Positions 44,169-53,614 of a stretch of DNA of 64,000 nucleotides are shown piece by piece. The notes under the pieces were generated by a model that ran no database searches, was not told where the DNA came from, and saw only the letters and a list, made by a program, of their open reading frames with translations. The stretch is from Hymenobacter glacieicola (lineage in GTDB: Bacteria; Bacteroidota; Bacteroidia; Cytophagales; Hymenobacteraceae), in assembly GCF_014640315.1 (NCBI RefSeq), contig NZ_BMGS01000008.1:186001-250000 (forward strand), in the 5' to 3' direction. Within the stretch, counting starts at the first letter, position 1; each line of letters starts with the position of its first letter. The translations under genes were made by a program, and so were the position numbers.

Positions 44169-45371
44169 CTATGCCTCCGTCGGAGCAGCAGTGCGGGGCT
44201 GCACCAGCAGGTAGAGCAGCGCGGCCGTTACGGTCAGGGCGCTCAGGCCGTGCACAAAGGGCAGGTGGGCGGGCTCGTTGGCGTACAGCCAGCCGGCCAG
44301 CAAGGCCCCCAGGCCAATACCGGCTTCCAGGGCAATGTACATGGTAGCCACGGCCCGGCCCCGGCGCTCCGGGTGGCTCAAGTCTACAGTCCAGGCGTAG
44401 AGGGTAGGCGAATTCAGGCCCGTGGCTAGTCCGAACAAGATGGCCGCGCCCAGAAACAGCGGCGTGGAGGTAGCCAGCGCCATCAGGGCCAAGGCCAGGG
44501 CCATCAGGGCGGAGGAGCCGATAAGCACCGGCACGCGGCCGTAGCGGTCAGAGGCCCGGCCCGCCAGCAAGCGCACTACCAGGGAGGCGCCGGTGTAGCA
44601 GGTATAGAACAGCCCTTTGCTGCCGTGCGTGAGGCCCAGCAGGCGGCTTTGGTCGGGAATGACAGTAAGCACGGCCCCGAACGGAAACAGGCACAGCAGC
44701 GTCACCAGGGCCGGTTTCAGCACCCGCGGCTCCAGCACCTCGCTCCAGTCGAGGCGCAGCAAGCCCCAGCGGAAGGGTTGGCGCTGTTCCCGGGGTAGGG
44801 TTTCCGTCATGGTGCCCTGCACCACCAGGCTTAGCAACGCCAGGCCCGAGGAGCAGTAGAACATGGTGTTCAGGGAAAACTGCTCGGCCAGGAAGGAGCC
44901 CAGCATGGGCCCGGCGGCCATGCCCAGGGAACCAGCTACCCCCAGCAACCCCATGGCCTCGCCGCGCCGGGCGTAGGGAATAATGTCGGCTATAAAGGCC
45001 GCGGTGCCGGTGGGCTTGAAGCCGGTGCTGAAGCCATGCAGCAGCCGCAGCCCCAGAAACGCCGCCACCGTAGCGGTAAAGGGGTAAAAAAAGCCGCACA
45101 CAAAGCACACCAACGAGCCAAACACCATCACCGGAATGCGGCCCACGGTGTCGGCCAGCTTGCCGCTGAAGGGGCGCGAAAGACCCGCCGTGAGCGTGAA
45201 TAAGGCAATGATGAAGCCCTTGTACTCGGCCCCGCCCAGGCGCGTGAGGTAGTCGGGCAGCTCGGGCAGCAGCATGTTGAAGCTCATGAAAAAGAGCAGC
45301 GACGAGAGGCACATCAGCCAGAAGCCGGGCGTGTACACGCGGGTGGGGGCGGTAGCAGAAGATACAGGCAT
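44169..45371 (-). CDS. Major facilitator superfamily transporter
   Basis: The 400-residue protein has twelve hydrophobic segments. The loop 2-3 motif GKLADTVGRIPVMVFGSLVC is the MFS signature GxxxDxxGRrxxx. A similar motif in the second half, GRASDRYGRVPVLIGSSALM, supports duplication of a six-helix unit. It is a member of the drug/sugar efflux-like branch, and the substrate cannot be told. It lies upstream of and parallel to the DUF3857 set and diverges from catalase. The 207-base gap holds the catalase promoter and a short palindrome. Confidence 0.92.
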   Translation of the reverse strand: MPVSSATAPTRVYTPGFWLMCLSSLLFFMSFNMLLPELPDYLTRLGGAEYKGFIIALFTLTAGLSRPFSGKLADTVGRIPVMVFGSLVCFVCGFFYPFTATVAAFLGLRLLHGFSTGFKPTGTAAFIADIIPYARRGEAMGLLGVAGSLGMAAGPMLGSFLAEQFSLNTMFYCSSGLALLSLVVQGTMTETLPREQRQPFRWGLLRLDWSEVLEPRVLKPALVTLLCLFPFGAVLTVIPDQSRLLGLTHGSKGLFYTCYTGASLVVRLLAGRASDRYGRVPVLIGSSALMALALALMALATSTPLFLGAAILFGLATGLNSPTLYAWTVDLSHPERRGRAVATMYIALEAGIGLGALLAGWLYANEPAHLPFVHGLSALTVTAALLYLLVQPRTAAPTEA

Positions 45372-45501
45372 TGGGCGGCAAAGGTAGTCCCGGGAGTTTG
45401 GCCGGGCTCTACCAACTGGGTAAATATGCTGGTAGTGGCCGAGTTGCGGGCTTTTACGGCGGGGCTAGACGAGGGGAAAGAGAGAAAGCCAAAATTCTTT
45501 C

Positions 45502-45516
45502 GGAGAAAAATTCTCC
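45502..45516. promoter_or_regulatory. Inverted repeat upstream of the catalase promoter
   Basis: GGAGAAAAATTCTCC has two perfect six-base arms around AAA. Its centre is about 41 bases upstream of the predicted transcription start, where activators such as OxyR bind. No regulator gene is adjacent. Confidence 0.5.
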
Positions 45517-45536
45517 ACTAGCACCAACCAACCATG

Positions 45537-45544
45537 TACCTTCG
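45537..45544 (+). promoter_or_regulatory. -7 promoter element of the catalase gene
   Basis: TACCTTCG, the TAnnTTCG variant, lies 35 bases before the catalase ATG. Confidence 0.55.
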
Positions 45545-45578
45545 CGGTAGTACACCCATCACTTACACGTTACTAGGT

Positions 45579-47252
45579 ATGGCACAAGAACAGCAGAATC
45601 AAGCCCAGAACGGCCTCTCCGGCGATGGTACCGGAACGGCCGTTACCGGCGCCGGCACCTCCCACGACCAGCGTACGGCCGCGGGTGAGAATGCCCAAAC
45701 CCTTACCACCCGCCAGGGCCACCCGCTCACCAACAACCAAAACCTGCGCACCGTAGGCAACCGCGGGCCGGCTACGCTGGAGAACTACCAGTTCCTGGAG
45801 AAAATCAGCCACTTCGACCGGGAGCGGGTTCCCGAGCGGGTGGTACACGCCCGGGGCGCTGGAGCCCACGGCGTATTTGAAGCCTACGGCAAAGTAGGCG
45901 ACGAGCCTATTGAGAAGTACACCCGCGCCAAGCTGTTTAACACGCCCGGCAAGCAAACGCCGGTGTTCGTACGCTTTAGCACGGTAGGCCACGGCGGCCA
46001 CTCGCCAGAAACCCTGCGCGACCCCCGCGGCTTCGCGGTGAAATTCTACACCGAAGACGGCAACTGGGACCTGGTAGGCAACAACCTGAAGGTGTTCTTT
46101 ATTCGGGACGCCATGAAGTTCCCGGACCTGATTCACTCCCAGAAGCCTGACCCGGTGCATAACCGCCAAACCGGTGAGCGTATCTTCGACTTCATCTCGA
46201 ACACGCCGGAGGCCATGCACATGGTAGCCTTCCTGTTCTCGCCCTGGGGCATTCCGGCCAACTACCGCCAGATGCAAGGCTCGGGCGTAAACACCTATAA
46301 GTGGATTAATGCCCAAGGTGAGGCCGTGCTGGTAAAATACCACTGGGAGCCGCTGCAGGGCATCAAGAACCTGACAGCTCAGGAAGCCGAAGCCATTCAG
46401 GCCAAAAACTTCAACCACGCTACCCAGGATCTGTTCGACAACATCAAGGCCGGCAACTTCCCTGAGTGGGAGCTGTGCGTGCAGATTATGTCGGATGATG
46501 AGCACCCCGAGCTGGACTTCGACCCGCTGGATGACACCAAGATCTGGCCCCAGGATCAGTTCCCCTTCCTGCCCGTGGGCAAGATGACCCTGAACAAGAA
46601 CCCCGAAAACTACTTCGCCGAGGTAGAACAGTCGGCGTTTGGCACCGGGGTGCTGGTCGACGGCCTGGACTTCTCCGACGACAAAATGCTGCAGGGCCGT
46701 ACGTTCTCGTACTCGGATACCCAGCGCTACCGCGTGGGCACCAACTACTTGCAGCTGCCCATCAACGCGCCCAAAAAGCACGTGGCCACCAACCAGCGCG
46801 ACGGTCAGATGACCTACCACGTCGATTCGGCTCCCGGCCAGAACGTGCACGTAAACTACGAGCCCAGCAGCCTGAACGGCCTGAAGGAAGCGCCGCGCAC
46901 CGCTCCTGAGCATACGCCCCTGTACACGGGCCGTCTGGTGCGCCAGACCCTGGACCGCACCAACAACTTCAAGCAGGCCGGCGAGCGGTACCGTCTGCAC
47001 GAAGATTGGGAACGTGACGACCTGATCAGCAACATGGTGGGTGCCCTGGCCGACGCTGACCGCAAGGTGAGCGACAAAATGGTGGAGCTGTGCACCAACT
47101 GCGACCCGGATTGGGGCCAGCGTCTGGCCGATGGCCTGCAGAAAGCCCGGAGCGGCAAAACGGCCGAAGGCGGCAACCAGTACAACGAAAGCAAAGCAGC
47201 CGACGCCGTGGCGCAAGCCGAAGCAGTAGGCCACGAAGCTAAACCGTACTAG
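45579..47252 (+). CDS. katA: Monofunctional haem catalase
   Basis: With the start at 45579 ([20 protein letters not shown]) the protein is 557 residues; the earlier frame crosses the promoter. The catalytic His is in [18 protein letters not shown] (H90) and the Asn in the [18 protein letters not shown] region. The haem-ligand Tyr is in [20 protein letters not shown]. The 45-residue polar N-terminal tail is longer than in many small-subunit catalases. It breaks down hydrogen peroxide. The inverted repeat and TAnnTTCG promoter upstream suggest regulated expression. A strong terminator follows. Confidence 0.96.
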   Translation: MAQEQQNQAQNGLSGDGTGTAVTGAGTSHDQRTAAGENAQTLTTRQGHPLTNNQNLRTVGNRGPATLENYQFLEKISHFDRERVPERVVHARGAGAHGVFEAYGKVGDEPIEKYTRAKLFNTPGKQTPVFVRFSTVGHGGHSPETLRDPRGFAVKFYTEDGNWDLVGNNLKVFFIRDAMKFPDLIHSQKPDPVHNRQTGERIFDFISNTPEAMHMVAFLFSPWGIPANYRQMQGSGVNTYKWINAQGEAVLVKYHWEPLQGIKNLTAQEAEAIQAKNFNHATQDLFDNIKAGNFPEWELCVQIMSDDEHPELDFDPLDDTKIWPQDQFPFLPVGKMTLNKNPENYFAEVEQSAFGTGVLVDGLDFSDDKMLQGRTFSYSDTQRYRVGTNYLQLPINAPKKHVATNQRDGQMTYHVDSAPGQNVHVNYEPSSLNGLKEAPRTAPEHTPLYTGRLVRQTLDRTNNFKQAGERYRLHEDWERDDLISNMVGALADADRKVSDKMVELCTNCDPDWGQRLADGLQKARSGKTAEGGNQYNESKAADAVAQAEAVGHEAKPY

Positions 47253-47275
47253 GTAAGGCCCGTATTAAGTAGCAT

Positions 47276-47312
47276 AAAAAAGGCTCCAACCACGGTGGTT
47301 GGAGCCTTTTTT
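47276..47312. terminator. Bidirectional terminator after catalase
   Basis: AAAAAGGCTCCAACCA pairs with TGGTTGGAGCCTTTTT around a three-base loop. It also faces the minus-strand NERD-like gene. Confidence 0.93.
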
Positions 47313-47352
47313 ATGGGTTTGCTACGTGCTTCAGGGATAGTAAAAGGTACGG

Positions 47353-48915
47353 TTACGGTAGGTCCGCGTCTGTGGAGTCAGGTACAGCAGGAACAGACGC
47401 GTCTACTGAGTCAGTTACATCTGTGTCCTCTTCAGGGGGCGTGGTGGCCACTCGGTCTAAAGAGTCAGCCATGCGTTGGGTTTCTTGGTCTTCTGTGTCC
47501 TCGTTCACCACTACCATATCGGGTTGAATGTCGGTAAGGGTAGGGGCCTGAACTTCGGAGGCTTGCTCATCGGCAGCTGAACGATCCGTGGTAGTTTGGG
47601 CAGTGCGCTCGGGCTCTGCGCGCCGGCTGGCTACGTGAACCAGGCCCCACACTCCGAGTCCACCACCCAAGACAACGGCTGCAACTATAGCCACGCGAGG
47701 CCACTGTACCCGCCAGGAAGGTCGGTCCAGCAAATTACGCCCCGTAGGCTGGGGCGCAGGCTTCGCGGGCGTAACGGAGGTAGGGGCCGGGCGAGAGGCG
47801 GCGCGAACTGCCGCAACGGGTGCCGTGGAGGCCGCAGGAGTGCTGGCCGCTACCGGAGCTGGTGGGGCAGGTTGGGTTTGCAGTTGCTGAATCAGGTGGC
47901 CCAACTGTTGGATCCGGGCGTCCATTTCCTGGTTGCGCGCCGCCGACTCCAGCTGCGCCGCCCGGATGGCTTCTTCCAGCAGGTTTTTCTCCCGGGTTTC
48001 GGTGGCTAAGCGTGCTTGCAAGGCGGCTACCTCGGCCGCCGCGTTGGGAGTCTGTGTTAGCTGGGCCCGGAGCTGCTCAATGCGCTGTTCCCGCTCGGCT
48101 TCGCGGGCTTCCATTTCCTGGCGCTGCTGGGTTAGCTCGGTGCGCACTTGCTGGCTGAGGTGCTCCAGGCGCCGCATTTCCTGCTGGCTGGCCGCCACGG
48201 CCTCGGCCGCCGAGCCATACGGCGCATCGTGCGGAATGTCCTCGGCCCCGAGCCAGCGCCACAGCTGCCGGGCCTTTTGCTCCCAGTAGTTGCCTTCGCC
48301 CGCGGGTAGCTCATTTTCCGAAGCTTCCGCCGAACCCGGAGAGATAGTCAGGGTCTGAACCCAGGTCAGCAGGTCGTCGGGCGCCAGGCTGATTTCCGGG
48401 TTGTGCAGCTGGCGCAACCGCCGCGGAAGTTGGGCCAGAGTGCTGAGCAACTGAAAGTTTTCGGCCCCGGGCTGGCGGCGCAGGTAGGTTTCGACGCCCG
48501 GCCCAAACTGCACGGAACCGGCAAACAGTACCAGCCCGGTAATTAGCTCCGGCAGCACGGCGGGCCTGGGAAGCTGCCCGTTCAGCCAAGTTGCTACGGC
48601 TTCCTGCTGACGCAAAAACTGCTCAAAGGGGTTGGCCGCGTGTTCGTCGCCCTGCAGCAGGTAGGGCCCCAGCTGCCAGGCGCTTTCCTGCGAATTGGCA
48701 ATGTCCAGCAAACCGCCCTGGGGCACAAACAGCAGCACCGTCACGCTGTGCGGGCGCACCACCAGCGCATCCACTACCTCACCCTCCACCTCAAAGTTGC
48801 CGAGCAGAACGGTGGGAAAGGTGGTGGGCTCTGCTTCCAGGGCGGCCTGCACGGCCTCGTATTGCGCCTGGCGCGCCGCATCATCGAAAGAAGTAAACAG
48901 GAGGCTATGCAGCAT
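47353..48915 (-). CDS. NERD-like N-terminal domain, coiled coil and single membrane helix; unknown function
   Basis: The 520-residue protein opens with a nuclease-related (NERD) like segment: VLLGNFEVEGEVVDALVVRP keeps the Asp, but the usual E-x-K of the nuclease core reads VLLFVPQ here, and NPFEQFLRQQEAVATWLNGQ matches the later family helix. Residues about 235-345 form a long Gln/Glu/Arg/Ala-rich coiled coil. A Pro/Ala/Thr linker (about 350-395) leads to a membrane helix (VAIVAAVVLGGGLGVWGLVH, about 411-430) and an acidic C-terminal tail. The nuclease activity is probably lost. The role is unknown. It converges with catalase and seems to be transcribed alone. Confidence 0.72.
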   Translation of the reverse strand: MLHSLLFTSFDDAARQAQYEAVQAALEAEPTTFPTVLLGNFEVEGEVVDALVVRPHSVTVLLFVPQGGLLDIANSQESAWQLGPYLLQGDEHAANPFEQFLRQQEAVATWLNGQLPRPAVLPELITGLVLFAGSVQFGPGVETYLRRQPGAENFQLLSTLAQLPRRLRQLHNPEISLAPDDLLTWVQTLTISPGSAEASENELPAGEGNYWEQKARQLWRWLGAEDIPHDAPYGSAAEAVAASQQEMRRLEHLSQQVRTELTQQRQEMEAREAEREQRIEQLRAQLTQTPNAAAEVAALQARLATETREKNLLEEAIRAAQLESAARNQEMDARIQQLGHLIQQLQTQPAPPAPVAASTPAASTAPVAAVRAASRPAPTSVTPAKPAPQPTGRNLLDRPSWRVQWPRVAIVAAVVLGGGLGVWGLVHVASRRAEPERTAQTTTDRSAADEQASEVQAPTLTDIQPDMVVVNEDTEDQETQRMADSLDRVATTPPEEDTDVTDSVDASVPAVPDSTDADLP

Positions 48916-49112
48916 GGCAGGTGCAACTAGGCCGCTGATAACGCAAGCCCGACCACTAAATACGCAAAGCAGGTGATTTGTGCCGTAAAGTAATGCTCCG
49001 TTGCTTCTGACGGCAACTTTGCGCTTGTCTAGTTCAGCCCGTCGGCTACCTCAACACTATACCGCTACCCAAAATTACCCGTACACTTTCCCGAAACCAC
49101 CCACGCACTACC

Positions 49113-49373
49113 ATGCCCCTCCACGAGCAACTCGACAAGAAACTAAGCAAGATCTACGAGCCCTCCGCCACCATAAATGACGTGTTCAAGGGCTATGACA
49201 TCACCTTCCGGACCAACGAGAACGGTGAGCCGGTGGTGCTGTTCTTCGGCAAGCGCCGCCCCGACGGCAAAATTGTGGGCGAGCGGTTTACGCGCACCAT
49301 CAAGCGGGAACCGGGCAGCATGGCCGTAAAACATAGCCACTGGGACAACCAAGGCAAAATTATGAATGCCTGA
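49113..49373 (+). CDS. Small basic protein of unknown function
   Basis: The 86-residue protein (MPLHEQLDKKLSKIYEPSAT) is cytoplasmic by composition, with no signal or membrane segment. It contains alternating strands (GYDITFRTNENGEPVVLFFG, then KRRPDGKIVGERFTRTIKRE) that suggest a small beta fold. I know no family name. Codon use resembles the neighbours and the frame has a convincing start, so it is probably real. It is isolated, between the NERD-like gene (divergent) and the ABC transporter gene. Confidence 0.65.
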   Translation: MPLHEQLDKKLSKIYEPSATINDVFKGYDITFRTNENGEPVVLFFGKRRPDGKIVGERFTRTIKREPGSMAVKHSHWDNQGKIMNA

Positions 49374-49452
49374 AGTCCGAGCCTGTTGAAGAAAGGCAGT
49401 TTACAGCCGCTGAGCCAGACCAGTCCCTGCGTCTACTATTCTTCATATCGAC

Positions 49453-49483
49453 TGTCATTTTGAGCCTACCGCAGGGTAACGAC
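49453..49483. repeat. Degenerate half of a GTCAT-type element
   Basis: GTCATTTTGAGCCTACCGCA then GGGTAACGACC resembles one arm of the element family. The matching arm is not seen. The remainder of the gap (49374-49585) holds nothing else I can identify. Confidence 0.4.
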
Positions 49484-49585
49484 CCTATTTCCGGGTTCTG
49501 ATTCGCTTGCAGCAACTAAACCAAGTTGCCCTGCCAAAACGGCGGCTCTGGCACTTCGGCCCGGAGTGTGCCGTATAGCCCGCAT

Positions 49586-51463
49586 ATGGCTCGTTCTGAT
49601 TCGTTTCTCTCCACTATATCGGCCAAAAAACCGCGCCCCGATGGCAAGCCCAGCCTGACGGTGAAAGAGCGGTTTTCGGCCCTCAAAAACCTGCCGGAGT
49701 TTCTGCGCCTGATTTGGCAGACCAGTCCGGCGCTTACCTTAGGCAATGTGGGGCTGCGCCTGCTGCGGGCAGCCCTGCCGGTGGCCATGCTTTACATCGG
49801 CCAGCTTATCCTCGATACGGTGGTGCAGCTGAGCCGCCAGCCGGCTACCGAGCGGGCCCTCACGCCCGTGCTGACGCTGGTGGCCCTGGAGTTTGGCCTG
49901 GCCATTCTGTCGGATGCGCTGGGGCGGGGCGTGGCCCTGCTGGATTCCTTGCTGGGCGACTTGTTTGCTAACCAAACCTCGGTGCGCCTTATGCAGCACG
50001 CCGCCGAGCTGGACCTGGACCAGTTTGAGGACAGCGCCTTTTACGACAAGCTGGAACGGGCCCGCCGCTAGACTCTGTCGCGCACGGTGCTCATGGCTCA
50101 GGTGCTCAGCCAGGCCCAGGACTTTATTACCATGGTGTTTCTGGCCGTGGGCCTCACGGCCTTCAACCCCTGGCTGCTGCTGCTGTTGCTGGTAGCGGTG
50201 GTGCCGGCCTTTCTGGGCGAGTCGCACTTTAATGAGCGCAGCTATTCCCTGGTGCACGGCTGGACGCCCGAGCGCCGCGAGCTGGACTACCTGCGCCAAA
50301 CTGGCGCTTCCGATGAAACGGCCAAAGAGGTCAAGATTTTCGGCCTCTCAGGCTTTCTGATTGAGCGGTTCCGGACGTTGTCGGACCAGTTTTATCAGCA
50401 GAACAAGTCCCTGGTGATGCGGCGGGCGGGCTGGGGCGCCTTTTTTGCGGCGGTGGGCGCGGGCGGTTACTACGCCGCCTACGTCTACATCATCAGCCAA
50501 GCCGTGCGCGGGCAGATTTCCATTGGACAGCTCACGTTTCTGGCCGGCTCTTTCGGGCGGATGCGGGGGCTGCTGGAAGGCATTCTGAGCCGGTTCAGCT
50601 CGGTAGCCGAAGGGGCGCTCTACCTCCAGGACTTCTTCGACTTCTTCCACCTGCAGCCCCGCATCCGCCGCGACAAAACCCAGCCGGTGCGGCCGTTTCC
50701 GCATCCTATCCGGGAGGGATTCCGGTTTGAAAACATGGGCTTTAAGTACCGCAACGCCGAAAAATGGGCGTTACGTAACCTCAACTTCACCCTGCAAGCC
50801 GGCGAAAAGCTGGCCCTGGTAGGCGAAAACGGAGCCGGCAAAACCACCCTCGTTAAGCTGCTGTCCCGGCTCTACGACCCCACCGAAGGCCGCATCCTGC
50901 TCGATGGCTACGACCTACGCGAGTACGACCCGGCTGAGTTGCGCCAGGAAATCGGGGTGATATTTCAGGACTTTGTGCGCTTCCAGCTGCCGGCGGGCCA
51001 GAACCTGGCCGTGGGCCGCATCGAGCAGAAAGACAATCAGCCGCGCATTGAGCAAGCAGCCGCCCAGAGCCTGGCCGATTCCGTTATTGCCAAGCTACCC
51101 CAGGGCTACGACCAGATGATTGGCCGCCGCTTCAACGGCGGCGTGGACCTGAGCGGGGGCGAGTGGCAGAAAATTGCCCTGGGCCGCGCCTACATGCGCG
51201 ACGCCCAACTGCTCATCCTCGACGAGCCCACCGCCGCCCTCGATGCCCGCGCCGAGTACGAGGTGTTCCAGCGCTTTAAGGACCTGACCCAGGGCAAAAC
51301 GGCCGTGCTCATCAGTCACCGCTTCAGCACCGTGCGCATGGCCGACCGGATTCTGGTCATCGAGAACGGGCAATTCGTGGAAATTGGGAGCCACCAGGAA
51401 CTGCTGGAGCGCGGCGGCCGCTACGCCGAGCTGTTCCAGCTGCAAGCTGCCGGATATCAATAA
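49586..51463 (+). pseudogene. ABC transporter (fused permease and ATPase), interrupted by an in-frame TAG
   Basis: From the ATG at 49586 the frame has 626 codons and is broken only by TAG at 50069-50071 (codon 162). The frame resumes as TLSRTVLMAQVLSQAQDFIT, the normal continuation after KLERARR, where I expect Gln (CAG). The permease part spans about codons 25-365. The ATPase follows with Walker A GENGAGKTTLVKLL, Q-loop FQDFVRF, signature LSGGEWQKIALGRAYM and Walker B LLILDEPTAALD, then the H-loop LISHRFSTVR. It would be a half-transporter of lipid or drug type. Without readthrough only a 161-residue piece is made. A downstream ATG at 50093 could restart, but would lack the first helices. 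Confidence 0.85.
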
Positions 51464-51500
51464 AAGCGGCTGCCGGAAACTGACGCAAGAAAACTAACTC

Positions 51501-51526
51501 CCGAGAGCATATCAGTATGCTCTCGG
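51501..51526 (+). terminator. Hairpin after the ABC transporter gene
   Basis: CCGAGAGCATA (51501-51511) pairs perfectly with TATGCTCTCGG (51516-51526). No T-run follows. Confidence 0.55.
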
Positions 51527-51637
51527 CCATGTTGATAGGCTCGTTTCCGACTATTTGGTTGATACCGTTTCTACTTTAAATAGCTGCTTTATTTTAGAAT
51601 AGCAGGAGTTTTTAACTAAACCATAAAGCCCCATCAC

Positions 51638-52030
51638 ATGAAGAGTTGCCTAGTTACCCTAGTCGCCTTGCTGTCATGCGGCAGCGCGTTGGCCCAGAAA
51701 AGCAGCATGATAGTTCGTCTATCTGAAATAGAAATTCATCCAAATTATCTCCAGGAATATAAAGCCATTCTCAAGGATGAATCACGGGCATCGGTAAAGT
51801 TGGAGCCAGGTGTAATTTCAATTTATCCGATGTATCAGAAAAGTAATTCTACGCAGATAAGAATATTGGAAATATACGCTAATCAGGAGGCCTACCAGGC
51901 TCACTTAAAAACGCCGCATTTCCAGAAATACAAAACGACTACGCTCAAAATGGTCAAATCATTAAAGCTCGTCGATATGGAAGCGCTGGATTCAGAAACT
52001 ATGGCTAACATATTTCGGAAGGTGAAATAG
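51638..52030 (+). CDS. Exported ABM (quinol monooxygenase-like) protein
   Basis: The 130-residue protein has a signal peptide ending GSALAQ. The rest is a dimeric alpha-beta barrel of the antibiotic biosynthesis monooxygenase type: MIVRLSEIEIHPNYLQEYKA, EPGVISIYPMYQKSN and EAYQAHLKTPHFQKYKTTTL. Such proteins act on quinones or similar compounds, but most are cytoplasmic; here it should be periplasmic or secreted. The gene and its flanks are clearly richer in A and T than the neighbours, which suggests recent transfer. It follows the ABC transporter gene by 174 bases. Confidence 0.8.
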   Translation: MKSCLVTLVALLSCGSALAQKSSMIVRLSEIEIHPNYLQEYKAILKDESRASVKLEPGVISIYPMYQKSNSTQIRILEIYANQEAYQAHLKTPHFQKYKTTTLKMVKSLKLVDMEALDSETMANIFRKVK

Positions 52031-52356
52031 GTAAAGTGAATCAATTTCATTTCAACTGCATCTTAAACTATCCACATTAACCAATAAGTCCGTCATGCAG
52101 AGCGCAGCATCTTATAAGCTGATGCCTGCATAGCGTTGCAACCTCAGCACGCAAGACGTTTCGCTGCGCTTTGCCTGACAATATTTACTATATATCAATT
52201 GCTGCTGACCGTAAAGTCTATTTGTGTCCGGATAAATATGTGCGGGCTGTATTTAATGGTACTGCGAAAAAGAAAAATAGGTAGCAATAGTATTTGAATA
52301 GTAAGTAGCAACTTTTGTACGTAGCATATGAAGGTTACTGCCCTACCTTGCTGCGC
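52031..52356. other. Non-coding gap of 326 bases
   Basis: The gap holds a GTCAT-type element (52092-52179) and then AT-rich sequence with no clear gene. A weak TTTTG near 52312 may belong to the GNAT promoter. Confidence 0.6.
52092..52179. repeat. GTCAT-type palindromic element, copy 5
   Basis: GTCATGCAGAGCGCAGCATC (from 52092) faces GTTTCGCTGCGCTTTGCCTG then AC (to 52179), an imperfect palindrome of 88 bases. It lies between the ABM gene and the GNAT gene. Confidence 0.75.
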
Positions 52357-52833
52357 ATGAACCATACCTTTCGCCTGCTAGCCGATTTAGTTGCCGAATC
52401 AGACCGAGATGCGCTGGCGGAGCTACTGCACCAGATATTTCCGGATACGCTCGTTTCTGACTGGGCTGCCGAGCTGTGGTACCAGCAGCAGCGGCAACCC
52501 GTGCAGGCCTGGCTGGCCTGGGCCGATGCACAGCTGGTAGCGTGCAAGCTGGGTTACGAGCGAAAACCCGGGCACTACTATAGCTGGCTGGGCGGCGTGC
52601 ATCCGGACTTCCGGCGGCGGGGGCTGGCCCAGGAACTCATGCGCCAGCAGCATGCCTGGGGCCAGCAGCAGGGCTACCGCTCAATTAGGACCCAGACGCT
52701 AAACCGCTGGCGGTCCATGCTGGTGCTCAACCTGCGGATGGGCTTCGATATTGTGGGGACGGTGCAGGGCGAGCGGGGCCTGACCCTCGTGTTGGAGAAA
52801 AGTATTCTGCCGGCTGAAAGTGCCGGATTATAA
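52357..52833 (+). CDS. GNAT family N-acetyltransferase
   Basis: From the ATG at 52357 (MNHTFRLLADLVAESDRDAL) the protein is 158 residues. The acetyl-CoA binding motif reads VHPDFRRRGLAQELMRQQHA, matching the GNAT motif A (Q/RxxGxG/A), and QTLNRWRSMLVLNLRMGFDI is the following motif B region. The acceptor is unknown. The earlier start at 52315 adds 14 residues without family similarity. It is transcribed alone between two repeat-bearing gaps. Confidence 0.85.
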   Translation: MNHTFRLLADLVAESDRDALAELLHQIFPDTLVSDWAAELWYQQQRQPVQAWLAWADAQLVACKLGYERKPGHYYSWLGGVHPDFRRRGLAQELMRQQHAWGQQQGYRSIRTQTLNRWRSMLVLNLRMGFDIVGTVQGERGLTLVLEKSILPAESAGL

Positions 52834-52941
52834 CGGCTGCGGGGTTTCGAAGCCCGACCCGTAATTTTAAACTAACTAGCAGTAGGCAAGCGAACTAGGT
52901 TTCGTATTTTAGGGGTAGGATGCTTTAACCTTTCTGAGCCT

Positions 52942-53544
52942 ATGAAACTGCTTGTTACGCTGCTGACCGGCGGCAGCCTACTACTGTCGGGGTGCCTTAT
53001 GTCGCGGGAGGCGCGCGTGGAATCTGATTACAGCTATGCCGGCCAGTTTCGGCATTATCGGACCTACGAATTTATCAGCGGGGACGGAATCAACTCCGAC
53101 TCCAGTCGGCTCGGCGAAGCCGTCCGCGACGCCATTCGTACGCGCATGAAAATTCAGGGCTACCGCCCCACCCGCCGCCGGCCCGACCTGCTGGTGAACT
53201 TTCGCTTGTTTGAGGGAGATATGCGCTTTCGGGGCTACAGCCAAGACGACTTCACTAAGTGGGTGCAGAACGGCGACACCGAAGACGAGGACACGCCCAA
53301 GGACGCCCGCAAAGGCTACCAGCCAGTGCGGCTGCTCTTATCAGAAGGCACCTTGCTGGTTACCCTGATTGATAACCGCACCAACCGGGCCGTGTGGAAC
53401 GGCTATGCCTCGGGCGTGAGCGTGCCCTCCGGCCCCCAGGGCGAAATCGTGCTCCGGCGTTCCGTGCGCTCTATTTTCGACCAGTATCACGTCTTCACAG
53501 CCGGCTACCTGCAGGGCAACAATACGGCGGAAGAAGGTAACTAA
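52942..53544 (+). CDS. DUF4136 domain lipoprotein
   Basis: The 200-residue protein has a lipoprotein signal MKLLVTLLTGGSLLLSGCLM (C18). DYSYAGQFRHYRTYEFISGD, VRDAIRTRMKIQGYRPTRRR and TLLVTLIDNRTNRAVWNGYA are the DUF4136 pattern. The domain is common in lipoproteins of Bacteroidota and Proteobacteria and has no known function. It converges with the xdhC gene, with 70 bases between the stops. Confidence 0.85.
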   Translation: MKLLVTLLTGGSLLLSGCLMSREARVESDYSYAGQFRHYRTYEFISGDGINSDSSRLGEAVRDAIRTRMKIQGYRPTRRRPDLLVNFRLFEGDMRFRGYSQDDFTKWVQNGDTEDEDTPKDARKGYQPVRLLLSEGTLLVTLIDNRTNRAVWNGYASGVSVPSGPQGEIVLRRSVRSIFDQYHVFTAGYLQGNNTAEEGN

Positions 53545-53614
53545 ACAACCCGGAGGCGGGACATTCGCGCTTGCTACGGCGCTGGGGTAGCGTCAGCTTC
53601 GGTAGAGGATAGTG

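Noticed and set aside
45573..47234. Minus-strand frame of 553 codons
   Set aside because: It is antisense to catalase over its whole length and has a composition typical of a shadow frame.
23515..50071. TAG used as a sense codon (recoding) in this organism
   Set aside because: TAG ends many intact genes here (acpP, rnc, sigma factor gene, catalase, DUF4142 gene), so it is a normal stop codon.
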